Source: Chrysochromulina tobinii (lineage: Eukaryota; Haptophyta; Prymnesiales; Chrysochromulinaceae). Taken from it: a stretch of DNA of 44,406 bases. The notes beneath the pieces are model-generated. The model saw only the letters and a list, made by a program, of their open reading frames with translations, did no database searches and was not told the DNA's origin. The translations under genes and the position numbers were made by a program. Shown here one piece after another: positions 38,385 to 44,406 of the stretch. The DNA is taken from positions 1-44,406 of the forward strand of contig JWZX01003019.1 of NCBI GenBank assembly GCA_001275005.1, read 5' to 3'. The stretch's first letter is position 1. Every line of letters begins with the position of its first letter.

Positions 38385-39231
38385 ATGCAACAGCGCAGCA
38401 TCGTCGTGCTCATCGTGGCGACGGCACTACCAGCGCCGGTGCGTCCCGAGCCCTTCTGGCAGAGGTGGCAAGACTCGGTGATCGAGCGGCTGGGTGTGAA
38501 CTACTCTTCGTATGTTGCAGCCCAGGTGCACAAGTTTGATCGGAAAGTGGTCATGAATCCGGAAGGTTCGCTGGACACGGACGCCCAATCCAAAAAAACC
38601 ACGAGTGAACACGCAGGCAAGTTTGGCAACCTGCTTCGCGGCGGCGTCAGCAAGGAGTCCATGAAACAGATCGCAGACTACATACGAGCGCATGTGCCAC
38701 TCAGCAAAACATTTGCCCTTTGCCATATGAGTCAATCACAGATTTGAGGTTCAAGCTTTCCGGGACGAGTTCCCGGGAGTTGAAGTGTTGGGCACGGAGC
38801 TCGCACCGATGACCGCCAAGATGAGCCAATGGACCATTAACTGGGACTTCCACGTTGTGAAGCCCGAGTGGCGACACAACGCAGACTTTGTCTACTCAAA
38901 TGCGCTCGACCACTCACCAAATCCAAAGCTTGCTGTCACGCAGTGGATGCGAGAGGTGGCGTCGCACGGTGTGCTCATCCTCGAATGGTCTGAGCATTTT
39001 TCAGGCAGTGGTCGTACATCGGTCACCGATGTGTTCGGCACGACGTTCGCCGGCCTCATCAAGATGGTGACAACGGCCGCCGCCGAGGCGGTGGTTCGCT
39101 GGGGGCGGCCTCTTCTGAGTCGGCCGCGGGGAGCGGTCGGCTCCGGGCCTGCGGCTGTTGAGTCGGCCGCGGCTTCGGTCGTCGCGCTGACGTGCGGGGT
39201 GCGTGTTGTTGGTGGGTTTGGATGGTTGTGA
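38385..39231 (+). CDS. SAM-dependent methyltransferase-like protein, frame interrupted at a TGA
   Basis: It starts MQQRSIVVLIVATALPAPVRP, a signal peptide or anchor. The first frame (to TGA at 38745-38747) and the second (to 39231) make one methyltransferase-like fold. SKTFALCHMSQSQI is the motif-I region, followed in the +1 frame by EVQAFRDEFPGVEVLGTEL, then TINWDFHVVKPEWRHNADFVYSNALDHS and TQWMREVASHGVLILEW. Skipping one T at ATT-TGA-GG joins the frames with the spacing expected of the family. After about 39065 the similarity stops and GC-rich repeats begin, so the C-terminus is probably replaced or truncated. It may be a pseudogene, may use +1 frameshifting, or may hold a sequence error. 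The neighbouring glycosyltransferase suggests glycan modification. Confidence 0.6.
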
Positions 39232-39325
39232 GGTTCGTCTGTGTGGTCCGTGTGCCTTTGTGCGTCCGCGTGTCCCGTGTGTCCCGTGTGTGTCCCGGCT
39301 CCCCCCGGTGTCTTTTTACCGGTAA
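39205..39325 (+). repeat. left copy of an inverted repeat of about 100 bp (IR-L)
   Basis: It runs from GTTTGGATGGTTGTGAGG through TTCGTCTGTGT and several GTGTCCC units to GGCTCCCCCCGGTGT and the end TTTTTACCGGTAAGT. It contains a short hairpin CCGGT...ACCGG. The reverse complement of nearly the same sequence lies at 41932-42030. Both copies point toward the start of the next gene. Confidence 0.85.
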
Positions 39326-39346
39326 GTGCATGGATTGTGGACTTCC

Positions 39347-40408
39347 ATGCGTGATGCGAAACCACATTTCACCGCGACCACAGATATGCCGACGTCGGCC
39401 ATTGCCACGAGCTCGCCGCAGCGATGCGCCATCTCCAACACCGTGGTCGGCACGGTGGCCTCCGCCTCATACGCGGTTGGCATGCTCAACCTAGCGCAAA
39501 CAGCTCGCAACGTTGGGTTTGCATGCATCGTGGTGATGCCATTCGACTGGTTCGACGAGCTGCGACACGAGCTGATCGCGCCATTACCCGTTGCCTCTCC
39601 ACCACTGCGCCCACGTCCGCTGTGGTGCAACCCACCGTATCATCACCAATATGGCTGGCGACGCTCTCAGCTCTACCGTGCGCGTTTATGGCGGGTTGTG
39701 CTCGAGATGGGACTGGACCTGCTGGCACTCGACCTTGACCACCAACTTGGTAGCATGAATCCCGTCCCATTCCTGCACGCCATCTATGCGCCCTCGGAAA
39801 CTGTGGTATGGGTCCATCCTATTGCAGCAAACGCGCGCGTCCCTGAGCACACGGATGTTGTTGCAATGTGGGATGGACCGAGCAACAGATACCTCAACGT
39901 GGGAATCATGTGGCTGAGGTCAACGGATCGCACACGCGCACTCACCCGACGCTGCGAAAATCGCACCTTTGGGGGCTGGGAGCAAGGCGTCTTCAATGAA
40001 GAGATCAATTTCAACGAGGAGTTAAGCAGCGTACGCTGCTGTCATTCAATGTGCTTCAAGCGGCTCTTTGCCCAGAGCAAGGTTGATAAATTACTGCCAA
40101 CAAAAAGCGCGCAGGGTGATATAGCGCGTCTCAAGGCTGAAGGGGCAGACCGGTGCACTGATGACCAACCGTTCGCCGCCATGCCACCGCGTGGGTCCCA
40201 CGAGGTTCAGGTGAAGCAGTGGACTGGCGTCAACGACACGTTGCGCTCGAAGCACGGATCGAATCGGAAATTTGGCCGCTGCAACCACGAGGGGAATGTA
40301 TGCATAATGCTCAACGCCTCGGGACTGCCCGCTTTCAAAGCCACAGCCGACTCAAACTGCAGCCTTCACTATGGGACGGTGCATCACGGACAATCGCCCT
40401 TGCCGTAG
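39347..40408 (+). CDS. nucleotide-diphospho-sugar transferase, GT77-like
   Basis: The 353-residue protein starts at ATG 39347 (MRDAKPHFTATTDM). The fold begins AISNTVVGTVASASYAVGMLNLAQTARNVGF. The metal-binding DxD motif is in VVLEMGLDLLALDLDHQLGS. The family block NRYLNVGIMWLRSTDRTRAL follows, then the acceptor region WEQGVFNEEINF. These match the Nucleotid_trans/GT77 pattern of enzymes that extend plant and algal extracellular glycans. No membrane anchor is present in this model, so an upstream exon may be missing; the ATG lies only 20 bases after the inverted repeat and its GTAAGT motif. The acceptor and the sugar are unknown. Confidence 0.8.
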   Translation: MRDAKPHFTATTDMPTSAIATSSPQRCAISNTVVGTVASASYAVGMLNLAQTARNVGFACIVVMPFDWFDELRHELIAPLPVASPPLRPRPLWCNPPYHHQYGWRRSQLYRARLWRVVLEMGLDLLALDLDHQLGSMNPVPFLHAIYAPSETVVWVHPIAANARVPEHTDVVAMWDGPSNRYLNVGIMWLRSTDRTRALTRRCENRTFGGWEQGVFNEEINFNEELSSVRCCHSMCFKRLFAQSKVDKLLPTKSAQGDIARLKAEGADRCTDDQPFAAMPPRGSHEVQVKQWTGVNDTLRSKHGSNRKFGRCNHEGNVCIMLNASGLPAFKATADSNCSLHYGTVHHGQSPLP

Positions 40409-40587
40409 CCCGTGTTAGGTGTTAACACCTCCGTGTGTCGGTAGCTGCATTGGGTAGCTCTGTGTACAGCTCCGGTGTGTTAGTATCCAATCCAATCCGA
40501 TCGGTCCAGCCGGTCGGTCGCAAAAGGCATCACATAAATTGAATAAAATCAAAATTTGTCTGCGCAAACCCGCAAATACACGTCAGG

Positions 40588-41667
40588 TCAACCCTGGGAT
40601 CGAGCACGCTCGACGCTGCGCTGCACGAGCGCGCGCACAGTGGCACGCATCGACTGGTTGTGTGCGTCTTCGACGCCGTACTCGTTCTCGAGGGAAATGA
40701 GGTACGGTGCGCACAACTTCACAGCAAGGTGAGAAGCATCGTCATCTCGCATGGCCACAAGACATGCAAAGGTCTCAGCAACCTGGGAAGAGACGAAATG
40801 ACGCTTAGCAGGGAAGTTGGACTCGCACCAGCCAAAGTAGGAGGTGAGCAGAGACATCCCACGCTGTGCCAGACTCTTATCACCGCTCAGCACCCCGGAG
40901 CGCAGCGCGTCGACACCATCGCTCCACATCTGCAAGACTGCGTCAGTCGCCCCTACCTCATCATCGCCCCCCCTGCAGCGTTCACATTGACAAGTGAACC
41001 GCTTGCGAGCGCTCAGAAGCTTCCGCCGTGACGCACTGGGAAGTAGCAGCTCGTGCGAGTGCAAGTAAGTGAGCAGAATCGGTTCGCCGGCCTTGATAGG
41101 CCTTATGGCGCGGTACACGAGCGCCCCCGTGTTGTTGGTGTGGAACACCACGTTTGGATCACATGAGTGATTAGCCAATGACCCCACAGTGAAGATCGCA
41201 CTTCCCCCGCCACAGTCGTGTGAAGAGAGGAGCCAGGTTGTGATCGCGTGCACGAGATCTAAAGCCTCGCAAGCGGCTGCCGGTGCCCATGCAGCCTGAA
41301 CGCTGTGTACCACGTTTTCAAGGAAGCCAACAAGCCCGATCTCGCCAGGCTCTAGGCCCTCGTCATCGGGCTTGTGAAAGATGGCAAGCATTTCCCGCCG
41401 TCGTGCAACGTCGCATGAAACGTACAGGTTGAGAACGCTGGCGATATGTTGACACATTGCATTCTCTGGATTCGTCTGCATCGCAGCGCATGTAGCTGCG
41501 AGGGCCTCTACACTCTCAGGAGGGCCATCTGGCAACATGTGCAAAGGCTGCTCGGTGAGAACAATCTCACCAGCAGCCCACGATGATACGCTGACGAGCC
41601 CGTTGCCGAATTCCGTCGGCACGCTCAGCAGACCCGGCGCCACACTATTGGCGGTGATGACCGCCAT
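40588..41667 (-). CDS. SET-domain protein, SMYD/SETD-like
   Basis: The 359-residue model starts at MAVITANSVAPGLLSV (41667); a longer frame to 41790 lacks an ATG. The split SET domain begins FGNGLVSVSSWAAGEIVLTEQPL. The SAM-binding core is FTVGSLANHSCDPNVVFHTNN, then ALVYRAIRPIKAGEPILLTYL. The post-SET Cys cluster is RFTCQCERCRG. The MYND zinc finger of true SMYD proteins is absent, as in many algal SMYD-like proteins. It probably methylates lysines of histone or other proteins. It is convergent with the glycosyltransferase and lies with it between the two inverted repeats. Confidence 0.87.
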   Translation of the reverse strand: MAVITANSVAPGLLSVPTEFGNGLVSVSSWAAGEIVLTEQPLHMLPDGPPESVEALAATCAAMQTNPENAMCQHIASVLNLYVSCDVARRREMLAIFHKPDDEGLEPGEIGLVGFLENVVHSVQAAWAPAAACEALDLVHAITTWLLSSHDCGGGSAIFTVGSLANHSCDPNVVFHTNNTGALVYRAIRPIKAGEPILLTYLHSHELLLPSASRRKLLSARKRFTCQCERCRGGDDEVGATDAVLQMWSDGVDALRSGVLSGDKSLAQRGMSLLTSYFGWCESNFPAKRHFVSSQVAETFACLVAMRDDDASHLAVKLCAPYLISLENEYGVEDAHNQSMRATVRALVQRSVERARSQG

Positions 41668-41931
41668 TACCACGTCGACGCGCTGTCGTGAACGTTCTGA
41701 TCGCAGCCTGCAATCTGTCAGTTTCGTCGCGGGCGGTACCCGGCGGTCCCCCCGCGCTCCACTCCACCCTCTCAAAGGACGGCTCCGCACCCCTCGGTCA
41801 ACGCAATTACTGAGTACTCGTTGTGCTCAGCGTCGGCCCGCGCGACGTACGAGTGAGAATTGACGACATGCGTGACGAGCGCTTCACTTGAAGCAATTTG
41901 GGCGCGGGGAACAGCAGACTGAATTTTACAT

Positions 41932-42030
41932 GACTTACCGGTTCAAAAACACCGGTGGGAGCCGGGACACACGCGGGACACACGGGACACACGGATCGAC
42001 ACAGACGAACCTCACAACCAAACCGACTCA
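41932..42030 (-). repeat. right copy of the inverted repeat (IR-R)
   Basis: On the plus strand it runs GACTTACCGGTTCAAAAACA, then ACCGGTGGGAGCCGGGACAC and GGGACACAC units, to GACGAACCTCACAACCAAAC. It is the reverse complement of 39205-39325 with a 21-base identical block (GGTTGTGAGGTTCGTCTGTGT in the left copy) and a few indels. It sits about 260 bases upstream of the SET gene ATG, pointing toward it. Confidence 0.85.
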
Positions 42031-42340
42031 GTGCGTAGAGAGTCCCCCGCTCGACTCTGAGAGTGTTTGTCGTTATACACATATTGGACGGAGTTATATG
42101 CCGTGCCGCGGTGAGAGAGCCGCCCTGCGCGACCTCACACAGGCGCGTGGCACTAGCGCGACAAGACAGGCGACGCGGCCTTGCGCTTTCCACAGTACTG
42201 GTTAATTACCACTGATAATTCATGTATGGTATGTATCAAGCATGCATTCGCAGATCCACACCCACCCGCCGTCGCGCCCTGCTCGTTTCAGGGTTGCGCC
42301 TCCTCCCAAAGTTGCATTGCTCGCCCCAGAAGACAACCAA

Positions 42341-42360
42341 TCTAGCGCTAAAGCGCTAGA
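42341..42360. repeat. 20-base near-perfect palindrome
   Basis: TCTAGCGCTAAAGCGCTAGA has two 9-base arms around AA. It lies just inside a candidate minus-strand intron donor (GTGAGT at about 42371). Confidence 0.75.
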
Positions 42361-42639
42361 ACTCACCTTTCCAAGACGCGGCCGCGACTTCTGAGCGCAG
42401 AGATTACTCTAAGATTACTCCACCGTATCAACTCAGCCCGAGTTGAAAAGGCGCTCTCGTGGTCATAGATGATGATGAGCTCATCCGCGACGGTCCACTC
42501 AAGCTGATCCAACTTGTGGGGTGGGGGTTGACCAGCGGGATGCCGTTGTTGGAATGCCTGTGTCGCCAGCCTATTAGCTTACCGAGCTCCTGCTCCACGG
42601 CACGAGGTTCGGCGACATTGGGTGACAATCAGAAATAGG

Positions 42640-42780
42640 CATTCAGAGGCACTCTGCGAGGCGCTCAAAGACAGTCAGAGGCACTCCGCGAGTCACTCAG
42701 CGCGAGTCACTCAAAGGCACTCAGGGGCACTCAGAGGCACTCCGCGAGGTACTCGGCGAGGCACTCGGCGATGCACGCCA
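42640..42780 (-). repeat. decamer minisatellite, same family as the intronic arrays
   Basis: In minus-strand sense it is a series of GTGCCTCTGAGT, GTGCCCCTGAGT and GTGACTCGCGGA-like units. It matches the arrays in introns at 3991-4184, 27553-27704 and 33264-33441. Here no spliced gene is confirmed. Confidence 0.8.
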
Positions 42781-42850
42781 AGCCCGCCGTCGTACCAGCG
42801 TCTCGACGAAGAAATTGAAGGCCACGCGCTTCTCGGTGCCGTCTCCGGGA

Positions 42851-44406
42851 TCACGCGGTAGCTTGAGAGGGAGCTACATCAAATTTATGAATGTGCACGG
42901 TAGAACCAGATGGTACCACATTCATAAATCTGCTGTTGAACGAAAATTTCCGCGGAGCTCGTCCGTTAGAGGCAATACGAAGGGCACGCAGGACACAGCA
43001 GCAGAAAGAAATTATGAGAACAGCTCCATAAGCGAAGTAGCCGGCGATTTCAATGGTACTCGACCCACTGGCACGTGCATACAATGGAAACGCGAGGAAG
43101 ATGCAGACGAACCCAAGTACTAATCCGCACCAGCCAGAGCCTTTGTGCAGGATCTCCCAAGCGAAGCGTCCGTAGGACTTATCTTCTCCTTTCTTTGGTG
43201 GATGTGGGCGGAAGAACGCATTGGCGGGTTGAAGAACGCCGATTCCCATGACCACCAAACCAAGGTAGCCGTGAATGGTATCGATGGCTCCAAACTCTGG
43301 CCGCGTTAGTGCAATAACAATGCCCGCAATCGCAACCAGTAAGCCAACGGATTGGAAACCTCGGTGCAGCTTGAACCAGAGGCCGTTATTGCTGAGCCTT
43401 GTCTTGAAGAGACGAGGAATCAGAGCTCCCACGGGGAGAACGACGCCCCATGAAGCCAGCATTAGCACGCCATGGATCAGCTGCCATTGATATGCGGAAA
43501 ACGACCGATCGACTGAGGTCCCACCGGAGGTCAGAGAGAGCTGCATGGTACCCGAACGCGAGTGATCAGAGATGGTGGGCATGTCTGAGAGCGCCCAGAT
43601 CAGCTTGAAACCCGCCTCAGCGTTGAAGTTCCGCGGTGCACTCCTCGCGTCCAGGGTGAACTTGATCGTCGTCGCTCCGTTCACACACGAAGCAGACGGG
43701 GCGTTCACGGAGAACGTGCTCGTCGCCGTCACGGACGTGGGCGTCTTGCCCCCCAGGAGATACGCGCCGACCGTTCCAGCTGCACCGCTGCTGCACCAGC
43801 CGATGACCGCTTCACTGCCCACCATGGCGCCATCGGAAGAGAAGCCGACGCCCACGTATCCTGCCATGCTCGCCCCCACCGCCGCCATACGGGTAAGGCT
43901 GCCATCGACCGCCCAGTGCAGGCTAAAGCCACCCTGGCTCACCATGCAAACGTAGCGCTCGGGGTCGTTGGCGAGGGTGGATGAGGTGCAGCCGGGCGTG
44001 AGACTTGACCCCGCCGGCGTGGAGATGACCAAGCTAGGAGGCTCCAAGACGACGACTGTCACACTGACGGCGCGAAACGCACTCTCCACCGCTGCGGCAG
44101 TCGGGAGCGCATCGCCGAGCGACTGGCGCACTGCGGCGACTTGGGCAGTAGTCGACGTGACCTCAAACGCAATGATGACTGAGGCGGCCGTCACCGCCGC
44201 ACTGACGGCAGACGGGTGCACCCCGGCGAGCAATGCGACACGCGCAGAGAGGGTCGCAAGGACAGAGCTTGGGAAGTCGCTCACCTCGCCGGAGAGCTTC
44301 AGGCGTAGCGTCACCACCGGGGCCGGGGGTGGGGGCAATGGACGCGCCCCTGGTAGTGGTGAGGGAGGCGGAGGCGTACGTGGAGTGGGCGCGGAAGGTG
44401 GGGGTG
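42851..44406 (-). CDS. DOMON - cytochrome b561 protein (5' end beyond the window)
   Basis: The frame is open to the right edge through a Pro-rich linker, so the N-terminus is missing. Residues from about 44320 down to 44040 form a small alpha-beta domain (VVTLRLKLSGEVSDFPSSVL, ASVIIAFEVTST) found with Pro linkers in algal surface proteins. A DOMON domain follows (FSLHWAVDGSLTRM, YVGVGFSSDGAMVGSEAVIGW). The cytochrome b561 core carries four haem-ligand His: LIHGVLMLASWG, KLHRGFQSVG, TIHGYLGLVVMG and EILHKGSGWCGLV. A fifth and sixth helix complete it. Such CYBDOM proteins move electrons from cytosolic ascorbate to extracellular acceptors or iron. The aldo/keto reductase in this window could feed the ascorbate pool; that link is speculative. 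Confidence 0.92.
   Translation of the reverse strand, partial: PPPSAPTPRTPPPPSPLPGARPLPPPPAPVVTLRLKLSGEVSDFPSSVLATLSARVALLAGVHPSAVSAAVTAASVIIAFEVTSTTAQVAAVRQSLGDALPTAAAVESAFRAVSVTVVVLEPPSLVISTPAGSSLTPGCTSSTLANDPERYVCMVSQGGFSLHWAVDGSLTRMAAVGASMAGYVGVGFSSDGAMVGSEAVIGWCSSGAAGTVGAYLLGGKTPTSVTATSTFSVNAPSASCVNGATTIKFTLDARSAPRNFNAEAGFKLIWALSDMPTISDHSRSGTMQLSLTSGGTSVDRSFSAYQWQLIHGVLMLASWGVVLPVGALIPRLFKTRLSNNGLWFKLHRGFQSVGLLVAIAGIVIALTRPEFGAIDTIHGYLGLVVMGIGVLQPANAFFRPHPPKKGEDKSYGRFAWEILHKGSGWCGLVLGFVCIFLAFPLYARASGSSTIEIAGYFAYGAVLIISFCCCVLRALRIASNGRAPRKFSFNSRFMNVVPSGSTVHIHKFDVAPSQATA

Larger units (their letters stand above)
41668..42850. other. repeat-rich gap, possibly hiding a minus-strand gene
   Basis: It contains the right inverted repeat (41932-42030), a 20-base palindrome (42341-42360), a minus-strand open stretch with LEWTVADELIIIYDHESAF (about 42440-42500) that ends at a strong donor GAAAG|GTGAGT near 42371, and a decamer minisatellite (42640-42780). 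The pattern of open segment, donor and minisatellite resembles spliced genes elsewhere in the window, but no family is recognised and the exons cannot be joined confidently. Confidence 0.3.

Noticed and set aside
41932-41960. U1 snRNA or spliced-leader gene suggested by ACTTACCGG next to a hairpin
   Set aside because: No U1-70K loop, Sm site or further U1 structure is seen. The paired copy at 39.2 kb shows a dispersed or terminal repeat instead.

Overview
The window looks like nuclear DNA of a eukaryotic microalga. It is GC-rich and gene-dense, with mostly single-exon genes packed head-to-head or tail-to-tail. It has GT-AG introns and typical eukaryotic families (EMC6, exosome RRP45, exostosin, cathepsin B, DOMON/cytochrome b561, NF-Y). 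One protein starts with a secretory signal of the kind that begins plastid targeting in algae with complex plastids, and there is a short TTAGGG-type tract. A haptophyte (for example a pavlophyte) or a similar complex-plastid alga is my best guess; the lineage is an inference. There are no bacterial, viral, CRISPR, rRNA or tRNA features I can support.

Layout. 0-5 kb: a possible partial minus-strand exon at the edge, a calycin/FABP-like protein (-), an Ala-rich protein (+) and an aldo/keto reductase with introns and a tail anchor (+). 5-10 kb: a bestrophin-like channel (-) and an EF-hand protein (+). 10-20 kb: an exostosin with EGF modules (-), a PDZ-coiled-coil-PX protein (+), a HAD phosphatase of the CECR5/HDHD5 type (-), a coiled-coil protein (-) and a basic-tailed protein (+). 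19.5-26.5 kb: a VTT/DedA membrane protein (-), a PDI-like thioredoxin protein (-), a cathepsin B-like protease with a frame break (-), a putative plastid membrane protein (+) and EMC6 with a five-codon last exon (-). 26.7-31.2 kb: a giant C2 plus coiled-coil protein (+). 31.6-38.2 kb: a hypothetical protein (-), the NF-Y fusion locus (+), a membrane protein ending in a telomere-like tract (-) and RRP45 (-). 38.4-44.4 kb: a methyltransferase-like gene with a frame break (+), a GT77-like glycosyltransferase (+), a SET-domain protein (-) and a DOMON-cytochrome b561 protein running off the window (-).

The outstanding feature is 32406-35167. One locus encodes, in order, a degenerate RING/U-box-like module, an NF-YC histone fold, an NF-YA core with both the subunit-binding and DNA-binding helices, and an NF-YB histone fold. 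NF-YA and NF-YB lie in one uninterrupted reading frame. NF-YC joins through a clear phase-0 intron and then an unresolved +1 frame change. If confirmed, the whole trimeric CCAAT-binding factor is made as a single polypeptide, which I do not know from any described organism.

A second theme is intron structure. Introns of three unrelated genes carry the same family of about 10-base minisatellite (GCCTCTGAGT-like) in sense orientation, and a fourth copy at 42.64-42.79 kb probably marks an unannotated intron. Other repeats are an inverted pair of about 100 bp flanking the glycosyltransferase and SET genes, and a CTTGA pentamer upstream of three minus-strand genes.
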